NCBI GenBank assembly: GCA_021801705.1
Contig: JAJYXP010000039.1
Span: 1 to 54,235 of the forward strand
Source: Pseudomonadota bacterium
Lineage (GTDB): Bacteria > Pseudomonadota > Gammaproteobacteria > Burkholderiales > Sulfuricellaceae
Direction: 5' to 3'
Length of the DNA: 54,235 bases
In this document: piece after piece, positions 26,581 through 34,599 of the stretch
Position numbering within the stretch: the stretch's first letter is position 1
Layout of the letters: each line of letters begins with the position of its first letter
Notes under the pieces: generated by a model
The model's input: the letters and a program-made list of their open reading frames with translations, nothing else
The model's database searches: none
What the model was told of the DNA's origin: nothing
Program-made: the position numbers and the translations under genes

Positions 26581-27024
26581 TCATGCCCGAAGCTGCTGTC
26601 TCGCCCAGGCCAGGATCGGCTGCAGGCGCGGCAGGAGAAGCTTCGCTGCCTGGTCGAAGCTCGCCCAGCGCCACTCGTGGTGCTCCGGGCATCCGAGTTC
26701 CGGCGAGACCGGCAGCGTAATGGACTTTTGTGCGGTTTCCGCCAGATAGTAGCGCGCCACTTTACCCGGGCCATAGGGCGCGGTCTCGCAGTATGCCTCG
26801 CCCCAGCGAAAGACGAGATCCGTGATTGAAGTCTCCTCCGCCGTTTCGCGGATGGCCGCGTCCAGCGGCGCCTCGTCCGGCGCCACGGCGCCCTTGGGAA
26901 AATCCCAGTTGCGGTAGGCGCGCAACACCAGCAGGCGCCACTCTCCATTCTCCCGCCGCACGACAAGCACCCCGGCGGAGAAGGCGGGAGGCTTGGCGTG
27001 TGCTGGCATGCGCGGCGCGGACAT
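26581..27024 (-). CDS. Nudix hydrolase
   Basis: The Nudix box reads GAVAPDEAPLDAAIRETAEETSI, which fits Gx5Ex7REUxEExGU except for Ser in place of the final Gly. The two Glu residues that bind Mg are present. Such enzymes hydrolyse nucleoside diphosphate derivatives, for example dinucleoside polyphosphates or oxidised nucleotides. The substrate is not evident. The ATG at 27024 gives 147 residues, the usual family size. An upstream ATG at 27096 would add 24 residues rich in Pro and His without homology. The gene is single. The neighbourhood returns to the GC-rich chromosome here. Confidence 0.82.
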   Translation of the reverse strand: MSAPRMPAHAKPPAFSAGVLVVRRENGEWRLLVLRAYRNWDFPKGAVAPDEAPLDAAIRETAEETSITDLVFRWGEAYCETAPYGPGKVARYYLAETAQKSITLPVSPELGCPEHHEWRWASFDQAAKLLLPRLQPILAWARQQLRA

Positions 27025-27163
27025 AGGCCGATGATGACACGACGCGTGCGGCGGCGCCATGGGGCGCGGTCTCGAATCTGCCGCATGGACTACCATGAGA
27101 GGTGAGCATGTACCATTGCGCCGAGCCGCCTTATGACGATCCCCGTGCGCGACAGGGACGAAG

Positions 27164-27433
27164 TCAGTCTGTCTTGCAGGCGGCCAGGTGCGCGCGCCAT
27201 TGGTCGAGGAGCTCCGCCCTGGCTGCCGGGTCGCCGAGGCCGGCCAGAAGTTCAGCGCCGGCCTGCAGCTCCGAGCGCTGCCAGCCGGAGTCGGTGGCGC
27301 ATTCCACGATGACCGCCCAAGCGCCCTCTCGCGGTTCGACGGCGAAGAGGTAGGCGGAAAGCCCCAGCTCTTCCAGCAGCGCTCCCACGGCGGTTTTGGC
27401 CTGTGCCAGGTCGGCTACACTGACATCCGCCAT
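27164..27433 (-). CDS. Small conserved hypothetical protein, 89 aa
   Basis: The product is acidic, with GAWAVIVECATDSGWQRSELQ in the middle and a helical C-terminus. There is no signal peptide. Codon use fits the surrounding chromosome, and the ATG start is plausible. The family is not recognised. It is probably a small folded cytoplasmic protein. Position gives no hint of function. Confidence 0.5.
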   Translation of the reverse strand: MADVSVADLAQAKTAVGALLEELGLSAYLFAVEPREGAWAVIVECATDSGWQRSELQAGAELLAGLGDPAARAELLDQWRAHLAACKTD

Positions 27434-27584
27434 GGCTCAATCGCGCCCATGCAGGTGCGGCAGCGGGTGCATCCGGTAACAAAGCGCTTGCATGAGGGTC
27501 CCCCAGGAAACGAGTAAAAAGATCCGTGCTGTTTCAGCATAGTCGATGCGCGGCTGCGATGCAGCGCCAACCAGCAGGCTGCGG

Positions 27585-27791
27585 CTAGCTGATCCCCAGT
27601 CGCTTGTCGTCGTCGACCTGCGCCAGCAGTTCTTCGACACGCCGGGCACCGCCTTTAGTCGACAGCACCTCCATTGGCGTGTGTCCACCGAGCTGCAGGC
27701 GAGGTTGCTCGAGCCACTCGGCCGCCTTGGCCGCATCGCCGAATACCCGGACGGCCAGCTCCACTACGTAGTTGGGGTCATGCCGATGCAC
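27585..27791 (-). CDS. MbcA/ParS/Xre antitoxin C-terminal domain protein (short)
   Basis: The product of 68 residues contains VFGDAAKAAEWLEQPRLQLGGHTPMEVLSTKGGARRVEELLAQVD, the DUF2384 toxin-binding domain of Xre/MbcA/ParS antitoxins that partner RES-domain toxins. The N-terminal DNA-binding part normally present is absent. The GTG at 27791 is chosen because a GGAAGG site lies 8 bases upstream. No RES toxin gene is adjacent. It is either a stand-alone short form or a truncated antitoxin. Confidence 0.7.
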   Translation of the reverse strand: MHRHDPNYVVELAVRVFGDAAKAAEWLEQPRLQLGGHTPMEVLSTKGGARRVEELLAQVDDDKRLGIS

Positions 27792-27851
27792 GATCAAACC
27801 TTCCTTCCACCTGACAGCGTGGGGTTCATAACCAGGTTTTCCAGTATTGCA

Positions 27852-28187
27852 TCAGGGCGCAGGCAAGCGGAGCGGATCCCTCAGCAGCAGGATGTGGTGC
27901 TCGCCCTCGGCGTCCACGGCTTCAATGCTGTAGACGCTTTCCATGTCCCGTTCAACATGAATCTGCTTCGGATGCTGGATGTTGTGCTCGATCCCCTCCA
28001 GCGCCACCGCCAGGATGTCGTTCCTAGGGTCGTAGCTGATCCCGATCAATGGCAGCGATTCCGCCTGAACCTGGTCACCCAGCCCCAAGCCGGTGATTTC
28101 CACCTGCACCAGCTTTGCGCCGAGCGCCTTCGCGACGCGGTCGAAGTAGGACTGCCACTGGGGTTTTGCGAGTTGCGTCAGCGTCAT
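27852..28187 (-). CDS. DUF5335-like small protein
   Basis: From the ATG at 28187 the product has 111 residues, MTLTQLAKPQWQSYFDRVAKALGAKLVQVEITGLGLGDQ..., with a strongly alternating beta pattern to the end. A perfect AGGAG site fixes the start. The frame extends upstream to 28421, but that part lacks similarity. I recall this as a DUF5335-type protein of unknown function, common in beta- and gammaproteobacteria. It lies head-to-head with an exported protein gene. Confidence 0.65.
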   Translation of the reverse strand: MTLTQLAKPQWQSYFDRVAKALGAKLVQVEITGLGLGDQVQAESLPLIGISYDPRNDILAVALEGIEHNIQHPKQIHVERDMESVYSIEAVDAEGEHHILLLRDPLRLPAP

Positions 28188-28694
28188 GATCGGATCTCCT
28201 GATGTGAACGGCGATGCGCCCCTACGATTGCCGGGGCCTATAACATACAGCTTAGCCTTCGAATCACGCGGGTCAAGTTGCGGACGGTCTCGTGCGCCGC
28301 AAACCGCTTCCTCAAGTCCATTCTCCTTCTCGAAAACGGCAGACCGATCGATATCCCCATGAAGGACTTGCCAATCATTCATGGGCTCCTCGCGAGTGGT
28401 GGTCACTGGCTTCATGCGCATGACTCAGAAATGCCCCAGCCGCCCCAGGTGCAGCTCGCGTCCCTGCCGGTCAAGATACATGTCGCCGAACTGGACGAGG
28501 CGGATATGCGCCTTTGGCACCGCGGTGTAGAGCGTGAGCCCGCGAGCGGCGAAATCGCTACCGCCAGCGATGCCCAGCCCCAGGCACGCACCGGGGCGGA
28601 CAAATCAGTGAAGTTACATATTGCTACAATGAAAAAGTCATCGGCTCGTCTCTTCATGCGTTAATCAAGAATCACTGACAACAGGAGACTCAAC
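28188..28694. other. Intergenic region with no supported gene
   Basis: About 500 bases separate two divergent genes. Open frames exist on both strands (for example 28278-28664), but they overlap one another, lack ribosome sites and have no recognisable domain. A promoter for the exported protein should lie near 28610-28680, an AT-richer stretch. Confidence 0.4.
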
Positions 28695-29138
28695 ATGAAA
28701 CGATTTGTTCTCGCAGCCGCAGTTGCCGCCACCGCCGCCAGCCTCGCCGCTCCGGCACTGGCTGCCGATGTCGGTGTTTCCATCAGCGTTGGCCAGCCCG
28801 GCTTCTATGGCCGGATCGACATCGGCGGCTATCCGCCGCCACAAGTGATTTACAGTCAGCCGATGGTGATCGGGCGCGTGCCGATGAACCGCCCGCCGAT
28901 CTATCTGCGCGTACCGCCGGGCCACGCCAAACATTGGAGCAGGCACTGCCACGAATACAACGCCTGCGGCGAGCGGGTCTATTTTGTGCAAGACAACTGG
29001 TACCAGCGCGAGTATGTGCCGCGTTACCGGGAACAATATCGTGACCGCCGGGATGACCGCCGTGACGAGCGCAGGGAGGATCACCGCGGGGACCAGGGGA
29101 AGGGGCGCCACGGCCACGACCATGGCCATGATCGCTAA
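28695..29138 (+). CDS. Exported small basic protein with His/Arg/Asp-rich tail
   Basis: The 147-residue product has a clear signal peptide (MKRFVLAAAVAATAASLAAPALA, cut near 23). The mature part is rich in Gly, Pro and Tyr (YPPPQVIYSQP), has two Cys (HCHEYNACGE), and ends with a tail of RRDD repeats and HGHDHGHD. It should be periplasmic. The His-rich end may bind metal ions. A CAGGAG ribosome site precedes the ATG. Similar small proteins of unknown role are common in betaproteobacteria. Confidence 0.7.
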   Translation: MKRFVLAAAVAATAASLAAPALAADVGVSISVGQPGFYGRIDIGGYPPPQVIYSQPMVIGRVPMNRPPIYLRVPPGHAKHWSRHCHEYNACGERVYFVQDNWYQREYVPRYREQYRDRRDDRRDERREDHRGDQGKGRHGHDHGHDR

Positions 29139-29178
29139 GGCGCTGGCGAACTGAAGGGGGGCCTTTCCCCCCTTTGGC

Positions 29179-29646
29179 TCAAGGCTTCGCCGTCTTCTTC
29201 AGGCGAGCCGCATTCAGCCTATGCTCGAAAGCATCCACGCGTTGCTTGTCGCGCCCGTATGCGCGCAGGTATTCGAGGACGTGAGCCGCCCGAGCCAGGT
29301 CGCCCGCGGCAAGATAGAGTTCGCCGGCTTTTTCGAAATTGCCGAAAGCCATCGCCGGCTCCCGGTCGGCATCGTGCGCGACTGCGAGCATTTCGTAGAA
29401 CCGGGCGTCGCCCGGCCGCAGGGTCGAAGCCTTGTACAGATTGTCCAGTGCCGCGGGATAGTCCCCCTCGGTGAGGTAGCGGTCGGCCGTTCGCAACAAT
29501 CTGTCATACTCTAAAATTGTCTCTTCCGCATGGGCTGTCGCAGCGTTGGATGCCTGCGTGGTTGCAGGCCGGGGAGCCGCGGCGAAGGCATGGATACCGA
29601 AGAGGGCCGCAAGTCCCGCCACGGCGACCGTTGGCAGTCGCTTCAC
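29179..29646 (-). CDS. Exported TPR protein, 155 aa
   Basis: A signal peptide (about 1-23, ending AFAAA) is followed by a TPR-like repeat region (about 47-135): ADRYLTEGDYPAALDNLYKASTLRPGDARFYEMLAVAH, then FGNFEKAGELYLAAGDLARAAHVLEYL. It should act as a protein-protein adaptor in the periplasm. It starts at a GTG that overlaps the stop of the gene at 29643 (GTGA), so translation is coupled to it. Its partner is probably the 242-aa TPR protein or the upstream cytochrome. Confidence 0.7.
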   Translation of the reverse strand: MKRLPTVAVAGLAALFGIHAFAAAPRPATTQASNAATAHAEETILEYDRLLRTADRYLTEGDYPAALDNLYKASTLRPGDARFYEMLAVAHDADREPAMAFGNFEKAGELYLAAGDLARAAHVLEYLRAYGRDKQRVDAFEHRLNAARLKKTAKP

Positions 29647-30371
29647 TTGCGCTTGCTCACGTCACGCGCCCGTCCCTCGAACTGGGCGATGTATTTTGAT
29701 TTGGGATTGAGCGCCGCGAGCGTGCGGATCGTTGAGTTCGCCGCAGTGACATCTCCCTCGTCGAGCGTACGGACTGCGGCCTGGTAATATTCCTCTTCCG
29801 CCGCGGCGGTGCCGCCGCCCGGAAGCCCCTGGGCATACACTTTCGCGAGTTCGTAGTGCGGGGACGGGTTGGCGGGATCGATCTCGATAGCCTTGCGGAA
29901 TTCGTTGACCGAGGTTGCGCTCAACCGGGCCGATTCTCTCTCGACAGCCAGTTGACGTTCGATATCGACCTTGTCGATCTTGCCGTGACTGCCGGCGAGG
30001 TCTTCCATCCGCCTGGCCTTGCGCCTGCTCTCGTCGTCCAGGAGTTTCATCGCCTTGCGCTGATCGAGCATCCCGAGCAAGGTGTGAAGTGCGGAGGCAA
30101 CCTGTTTGACCTTTTTGGTCTTGAGGTTCGGGTCGGCAATTTCCATCTCCGGGTTTTGTTTGAGATACCCATCGAGATCCGCCAGGGACTTGCTGGTCAG
30201 TGCGATTCCCGCATCGACCTGCCAGTCGTGAAAGGCTTGATAGATGCCGGCGATGAGTTTCGCCGGCTCTTTGACGATCGAAAGTTTCGACAAATCTTCC
30301 GCCGCTTGCGCGGGTGACATGCCCAGCGCAAGCATGCCCATGATGATGATCAATGCAAGCCGTCTTTTCAT
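29643..30371 (-). CDS. Exported TPR protein, 242 aa
   Basis: A signal peptide (MKRRLALIIIMGMLALGMSPAQA) precedes a helical domain and a C-terminal TPR-type section (FRKAIEIDPANPSPHYELAKVYAQG, EEEYYQAAVRTLDEGDVTAANSTIRTLAALNPKSKYIAQFEG). It is encoded 88 bp downstream of the octaheme cytochrome on the same strand and overlaps the smaller TPR gene by 4 bases. The three genes probably form one operon. The TPR proteins may help assemble or hold the cytochrome in the periplasm. This is inferred from context. Confidence 0.7.
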   Translation of the reverse strand: MKRRLALIIIMGMLALGMSPAQAAEDLSKLSIVKEPAKLIAGIYQAFHDWQVDAGIALTSKSLADLDGYLKQNPEMEIADPNLKTKKVKQVASALHTLLGMLDQRKAMKLLDDESRRKARRMEDLAGSHGKIDKVDIERQLAVERESARLSATSVNEFRKAIEIDPANPSPHYELAKVYAQGLPGGGTAAAEEEYYQAAVRTLDEGDVTAANSTIRTLAALNPKSKYIAQFEGRARDVSKRK

Positions 30372-30459
30372 ACCCGGAACTCCGCTCGTGTCGTCAAATC
30401 AGGAATGCCGCGGGGGAGACGAATCTCCCCGCGGCACGGCTGCGCTAAACAGCCGGCGC

Positions 30460-31857
30460 TTATTGCCCGCCCTCTTTGCCGTATCTCTGCTGATAGAACT
30501 CGATGATCTTGCCGGCCTCTTCCTTGGACATGCCCTTCTTCCACTTATGCTCGGGGCTATCCATGATCTTGGCCCTGAACGCTTCCCACCTGGCGCTCAG
30601 TGCGGCGTCCTTCCTGGCGGCGACGGCTTCGTCAGCCGCGGGCAGCAACATGAAATAGAAGTTGATGGCAACCTCGTACATGCCGTGCCAGTGCGAGTAG
30701 TCCGGCGCGTTCATGGCGGCGCCATGCCGGCCTCTTCTGCCTTCGTGGTGCCACAGATGCCAGTAGTGAATCTCTACTATTTCATTGAGCGGCGTGGCGT
30801 CGGTCACCTTGTTTTCGGCAAGGAACTTCATGATGTTGGTCGCCGGGATGGCAAACTTGTCGTTGTAGAGTTTGACGTAATCGTCAAACTGCTTGAAGAA
30901 CCCGTCGACCCACGGCTGCTGATGACATTCGGAACAGACTTTCTTCATGTCCGCCCGCTTTTTATCGCCGTTTTCGAGAACCTTGGAAATGGGCGGACGC
31001 AGGGTCCACTTGATGCGGGCACCCACATCATGCGTCGAAGGCAACTGTCTGGTCGCGCCCATGTGGCAGGTCGAGCAGACCGGCGCCTTGTCGTAATCCT
31101 TGCCGAGGACGAAATTTTTGGACTTGGCCTTTGCCATGATCTCTTCGCGGTAAGTATCGAAGGCTATGCCGTGCTTCGACAGTTCGTAGATCTCGATCTG
31201 CGGATGGTCCGGTCCCTGATGGCACTTGCCGCAATTCTTCGGATTGCGCGAAACTTCGACGGCGAAACCGTGCCGGTAATGGCATGCCGTGCAGTTGCCC
31301 ATACTCCCGTCCGGATTGATACGGCCGATGCCGGTATTCGGCCAGGTGCCGGTCTTGAGCTTGCCGTCGGCGAGAACCTCGACGGTGGAGCCGTGACACT
31401 GGGCACAGCCCAGATCGAAGTTCTGTTCGCCGGTGACGATGCGGCCGAGGAAATTGTCGAGCGAACCTGTGAACTGGTGCGCCTTGGCATGGTGCGACTC
31501 GGTCATCTCCCTGGTTTCCTTGGCGTGGCACCGACCGCAATCCTTGGGCGAAACGATGACACCGATGGTGAAGTTGTAGTGCTGCTGCGCATCTTTGCGT
31601 GACTTGTCGGCTTTGTGGCACTCGTAACAGGAGACGCCTTTCTTGGCGTGACTGCTCGCAGCCCACGGCCCGTAGATGCCGGGGTTCATCGCCTTGTGAC
31701 AGGCGATGCAAGCCTGGGATTCCTTGCTGATTGCGGGCGCTTTCGCGACCGCCTTGGCCGGCGCGGCTTTCTCGGTTACTGCAAAGGTGTTCCCTGTGAT
31801 CGCCAGACAGATTAGCATGAACATGCTGTGCAGACTTAACATCTTTACTTTTTTCAC
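30460..31857 (-). CDS. Octaheme c-type cytochrome, hydroxylamine oxidoreductase (HAO) family
   Basis: The 465-residue product has a signal peptide (cut near 26) and eight CXXCH heme sites, at Cys 50, 77, 107, 151, 189, 209, 261 and 308. This is the count and spacing of HAO-family octaheme cytochromes. Such enzymes oxidise hydroxylamine or reduce nitrite/hydroxylamine in the periplasm. The C-terminal part contains HYWHLWHHEGRRGRHGAAMNAPDYSHWHG (364-391). Tyr 387 is a candidate for the cross-linked heme Tyr of true HAO, but I cannot verify the alignment. Without HaoB or cytochromes c554/cM552 next to it, a detoxifying or reductive role is also possible. The GTG start has a GGAGGG site. The gene leads the TPR operon. 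Confidence 0.9.
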   Translation of the reverse strand: MKKVKMLSLHSMFMLICLAITGNTFAVTEKAAPAKAVAKAPAISKESQACIACHKAMNPGIYGPWAASSHAKKGVSCYECHKADKSRKDAQQHYNFTIGVIVSPKDCGRCHAKETREMTESHHAKAHQFTGSLDNFLGRIVTGEQNFDLGCAQCHGSTVEVLADGKLKTGTWPNTGIGRINPDGSMGNCTACHYRHGFAVEVSRNPKNCGKCHQGPDHPQIEIYELSKHGIAFDTYREEIMAKAKSKNFVLGKDYDKAPVCSTCHMGATRQLPSTHDVGARIKWTLRPPISKVLENGDKKRADMKKVCSECHQQPWVDGFFKQFDDYVKLYNDKFAIPATNIMKFLAENKVTDATPLNEIVEIHYWHLWHHEGRRGRHGAAMNAPDYSHWHGMYEVAINFYFMLLPAADEAVAARKDAALSARWEAFRAKIMDSPEHKWKKGMSKEEAGKIIEFYQQRYGKEGGQ

Positions 31858-32427
31858 AATGGAGCCCTCCTCTCAGATAACTAATCCTAAATTCCTCAAC
31901 GCAAAGGCGCAAAGGACAGCAGAGACAGGCGGTTAACTCTCGAACTGCCAGCACCCGATGGGTGAACCAGCAAACCCAGGCAACCCATAGTTATTACTTT
32001 GCGTTCAGCCCCCATCCAAACCTTCCCCCAGGGGGAAGGATCGATTGCCCCCTCTCCCGCTTGCGGGAGAGGGTTGGGGTGAGGGTTGGCGCCTTTGCGT
32101 TGGGAAAGCGGTTTTTAAGCTAATAGCAGCAAACCGTCCTATCTCATTGCGCTACCTTTTCTGCCCTGCTCCAAAACCAGGCCACATCAAGCTCAAAATC
32201 GGAAATGGATATTTCTACCTTTCTGTAATGCGTCAGCGGATCGGTAAGTATACGCTTGCGGTAGTAATAAATGAGGCCTCTTCGGATAAGGCCGGTTTGG
32301 TCTTTCACTTTGGCTTCCATTCCCAGATGATACCCGTTGTGTAGCAGGTCTGTGTAGCAGTTCGGGAAGTGAAACCTTAAAAAAAGTAAAGGGTTGCAAC
32401 GAAAAAAGCCCTTAGAGAATACATGGC
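31858..32427. other. Intergenic region before the tRNA-Arg attachment site
   Basis: About 570 bases with no supported gene. It contains the HAO promoter region, a repeat block at 32008-32090 and a weakly coding stretch up to the att site. Frames on both strands overlap each other and lack ribosome sites. Some of the sequence next to the att site may once have been continuous with 45476 onward. Confidence 0.4.
32008..32090. repeat. Dispersed palindromic repeat (REP/MITE-like)
   Basis: The block has CCTTCCCCCAGGGGGAAGG followed by CCCTCTCCCGC-tt-GCGGGAGAGGG (32050-32073) and the trailing TTGGGGTGAGGG. This combination is a familiar dispersed repeat in proteobacterial intergenic regions. It has no ORF. 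Confidence 0.6.
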
Positions 32428-32468
32428 GCGCCCGACAGGATTCGAACCTGTGACCCTTGGCTTCGGAA
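32428..32468 (-). repeat. att site: displaced 3' end of tRNA-Arg
   Basis: These 41 bases match 45403-45443 exactly and cover the T-arm and anticodon-loop part of the tRNA. The next base differs (G here, A in the intact tRNA), as does the discriminator position. CCA is still present just outside. This is the chromosomal 3' end pushed aside at integration. Confidence 0.88.
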
Positions 32469-32519
32469 GCCGAAATTATACTTAATAAACACGTGACTCT
32501 CAAGGCGATAATTGAATTA

Positions 32520-32538
32520 TTGCCACAATTCTGCCACA
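32520..32538 (+). repeat. Putative integrase arm-type site, left
   Basis: TTGCCACAATTCTGCCACA recurs with one change at 45298-45316 near the other end of the element, same orientation. Matching repeats close to both att sites suggest integrase or excisionase arm binding. Confidence 0.5.
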
Positions 32539-32565
32539 CTGGACTTAAATTTTGGCGGGGGTTAC

Positions 32566-33594
32566 ATGGCAACAATCCGGAAGCGCGGCGAATATCAATG
32601 GGAAGTCCAGATTCGGAAAAAGGACTACCCGGTTCAATCCAAGACATTCAACGCAAAGGCCGATGCAGAGAAGTGGGCGCGGATGGTTGAATCTGAAATG
32701 GATCGAGGCGTTTTCCGCTCAACTGCCGAAGCCGAGCAAACCTCACTGTCCGCCATCCTGGAACGGTACGAAAACGAAGTGCTGCCATCGAAGAAGGGCC
32801 AGGCGGCAGACAAGAGCCGGGTCAAGACGCTCAAGGCTCGCCTTGGCACCTTAAAGCTCGCGGCGATCACTTCGGCCACCGTGGCATCATTTCGGGACAG
32901 CCGACTCAAGGAAGTGGGTGAACAGAGCGTTATTCACGAGATAAACCTGCTCAACCGAATTCTGAAAGCAGCGGTTATTGATTGGGGTATCGCGTTGCCT
33001 GCCGGCATCCCGACAGCACTTGTTCGGAAACCGAAGAAACCCCAGGGGCGCGACCGTCGTGCCAGCCAAGCCGAGATTGATGCGATTGTCGCTGCCACAG
33101 AATCGAATGAGCTGGCTGGCATTGTACTATTGGCCGCCGAAACCGCTATGAGACGCGGCGAGCTCGGGGGAATTCTGTGGCGTGATGTTGATCTAAAAAA
33201 ACATGTAATCACGCTGCATGACACGAAAAACGGGGATCGCCGCGACGTGGCGCTATCAAGCGCTGCTGTAACGGTGCTTAAATCCCTGCCGCGCCGGATT
33301 GACGGGAAGGTATTCGGGTTGAGACCGGAGAGCATCAGCCAGGCGTTTGAGAGGGCGCGAGATCGAGCTCGCACCAATCATGAAACGGAATGTGGAAAAG
33401 CCGGCAGTAAGCCTGATTGCGACTTCCTAGTCGGTCTCAGGTTTCACGATATCCGGCATGAGGCGGCAAGCCGACTGTTTGAAAAAGGGCTGAACCCGAT
33501 GGAGGTGGCCAGCATCACCGGCCACAAGACATTGCAGATGCTCAAGAGGTACACGCATTTGAGGGCTGAGGATCTGGCGAAGAAGCTTGGTTAA
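32566..33594 (+). CDS. int: Tyrosine-type site-specific integrase
   Basis: From the ATG at 32566 the product has 342 residues. The N-terminal part (about 1-60) has the arm-binding fold of phage integrases (MATIRKRGEYQWEVQIRKKDYPVQSKTF). The catalytic domain has Arg in ETAMRRGELGGILW, the HDIRH box, GHK, and the nucleophile Tyr in KRYTHL. It should integrate the element into the tRNA-Arg gene by recombining the 41-bp core. The start was chosen over one at 32512 because of the GGGGG site and because the longer version would begin inside the att-proximal repeat. It lies 98 bp from the left att site and reads inward. Confidence 0.9.
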   Translation: MATIRKRGEYQWEVQIRKKDYPVQSKTFNAKADAEKWARMVESEMDRGVFRSTAEAEQTSLSAILERYENEVLPSKKGQAADKSRVKTLKARLGTLKLAAITSATVASFRDSRLKEVGEQSVIHEINLLNRILKAAVIDWGIALPAGIPTALVRKPKKPQGRDRRASQAEIDAIVAATESNELAGIVLLAAETAMRRGELGGILWRDVDLKKHVITLHDTKNGDRRDVALSSAAVTVLKSLPRRIDGKVFGLRPESISQAFERARDRARTNHETECGKAGSKPDCDFLVGLRFHDIRHEAASRLFEKGLNPMEVASITGHKTLQMLKRYTHLRAEDLAKKLG

Positions 33595-33902
33595 ATGCCG
33601 GCGAGCCGTTCCACAGTATCCGGATAGCGTTCGACCATGCGGATTAGTAGGGCAGCCTGGGCGTTGGGTTTTACTCGGCCCTGTTCCCAATTCTCTAAGG
33701 TGCGTTCATTGGTGCGCAGATAGCGGGCAAATACAGCGCGCGACAAGTGCAGACGCTGGCGCAGATTGGTCACTTCTTCCGCCGTCACTACGGGCGCGGG
33801 ATTCATTGCCACAGCGTGGCTTTTGAGGGTAACCTTTCCTTGGCGCCCTTCTTGCAGAGCATCAAATCCTTCCGTTAGTTCGGCAAATAAATTGCGTTTC
33901 AT
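33591..33902 (-). CDS. HigA-like antitoxin (Xre/NadS type)
   Basis: The 103-residue product has a helix-turn-helix domain near 42-85 (VTNLRQRLHLSRAVFARYLRTNERTLENWEQGRVKPNAQA), typical of HigA/NadS antitoxins. It is expected to bind the RelE/HigB-type toxin encoded upstream and repress their common promoter. It overlaps the toxin gene by 4 bases (ATGA) and has an AAGGAG site. The toxin-first order is that of higBA. It also overlaps the end of the integrase gene by 4 bases on the opposite strand. Confidence 0.82.
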   Translation of the reverse strand: MKRNLFAELTEGFDALQEGRQGKVTLKSHAVAMNPAPVVTAEEVTNLRQRLHLSRAVFARYLRTNERTLENWEQGRVKPNAQAALLIRMVERYPDTVERLAGI

Positions 33903-34243
33903 TTTTGGCTCCTTACTTCCAGTTCACGCTTGAGCAGGGACTTCAATATCCCACGCTCGTTGTCACTCAAATCGCTCAACTCGTCCTTGTTATACACGGT
34001 GAACAGCCAGAACTGAGCGCCGCCGATCCACCAGTAGTAAATCACTCGCAGCCCACCACGCTTGCCCTTGCCGCGCTTGGCATCACCATGGCGCACTTTG
34101 CGTAAGCCGCCCGTCCCTTCGATCACGTCGCCAGCTTCAGGGTTCTTCAACAGAGACTGTTGCAATCCGATAAAGGCGGCGTCATCAAGATAGCGGTCAC
34201 GGTAACGCGAAAAGGCTGGCAGTTCGACAAACAAGGCTTTCAT
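33899..34243 (-). CDS. RelE/HigB-like toxin
   Basis: The 114-residue product has the RelE/ParE-superfamily core: FIGLQQSLLKNPEAGDVIEGTGGLRKVRHGDAKRGKGKRGGLRVIYYWW, then LFTVYNKDELSDLSDNERGILKSLLKRE. Such toxins cleave mRNA at the ribosome. It is first in the toxin-antitoxin operon and sits behind a palindromic operator. The pair likely stabilises the mobile element by killing cells that lose it. Confidence 0.82.
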   Translation of the reverse strand: MKALFVELPAFSRYRDRYLDDAAFIGLQQSLLKNPEAGDVIEGTGGLRKVRHGDAKRGKGKRGGLRVIYYWWIGGAQFWLFTVYNKDELSDLSDNERGILKSLLKRELEVRSQK

Positions 34244-34253
34244 TTAGTTATTG

Positions 34254-34268
34254 TACGCAATGTGCGTA
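34254..34268. promoter_or_regulatory. Operator palindrome of the toxin-antitoxin operon
   Basis: TACGCA-atg-TGCGTA is a perfect 6-bp inverted repeat 11 bases upstream of the toxin ATG. It is the likely binding site of the HigA-like antitoxin. Confidence 0.5.
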
Positions 34269-34299
34269 TAGATGCAAGTAATGTCAATCATATGGCACA

Positions 34300-34476
34300 T
34301 TACTGGTTATGCTTCACATTCATAACCTTTGCCTTCCCCGCAGGCTTCTGAGTTTTATCATGGCAACCGCCCTGCGCCAAGGCGGTAAGCACCGCCAGGA
34401 TCAGCACCCACTTTAAAAGCTTCCAGGCCAGTTTCCACGCCAGCCACAGCACCAGGACGCCGATAATGATGGCCAT
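34300..34476 (-). CDS. 58-aa membrane microprotein
   Basis: The product starts MAIIIGVLVLWLAWKLAWKL and has one or two membrane-spanning stretches through residue 36. A Cys 38 and a basic tail ending KVMNVKHNQ follow. A strong GGAGGT site precedes the ATG, and the gene begins 4 bases after the end of the upstream 36-aa microprotein gene, so both are probably co-translated. A role in mating-pair formation, entry exclusion or membrane attachment is possible, but the family is unknown. Confidence 0.6.
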   Translation of the reverse strand: MAIIIGVLVLWLAWKLAWKLLKWVLILAVLTALAQGGCHDKTQKPAGKAKVMNVKHNQ

Positions 34477-34479
34477 GAT

Positions 34480-34590
34480 TTACCTCCACAAGTGAACGGC
34501 CCAGCCGATCAGTTGCCAGGCATCCATAAAAGGATTGAGCTTTTCGTAAACGAGCCAGGCGAGGCTGGCTGTTTGGGTTAGCTTGCCCAT
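34480..34590 (-). CDS. 36-aa microprotein, NPFMDAWQ type, copy 1
   Basis: The peptide MGKLTQTASLAWLVYEKLNP continues FMDAWQLIGWAVHLWR. It shares KxNPFMDAWQ with the peptide encoded at 35761-35880 on the opposite strand, and both start with a short Lys/Thr/Ala stretch and end with an aromatic amphipathic helix. The shared motif in two separate frames argues that both are real genes. The ribosome site of the next gene overlaps its last codons. Function is unknown. The amphipathic helix could bind the membrane. Confidence 0.6.
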   Translation of the reverse strand: MGKLTQTASLAWLVYEKLNPFMDAWQLIGWAVHLWR

Positions 34591-34599
34591 GTCACTTCG

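Noticed and set aside
28278-28664. 128-codon frame between the DUF5335-like gene and the exported protein gene
   Set aside because: Overlapping frames on both strands, no ribosome site and no known domain.
31028-31954. 308-codon frame overlapping the HAO-like cytochrome in a shifted frame
   Set aside because: The heme-binding frame is clearly the true one. This one shows only shifted, Arg-rich text.
32045-32344. 99-codon frame next to the att site
   Set aside because: Begins inside a dispersed repeat and has no domain.
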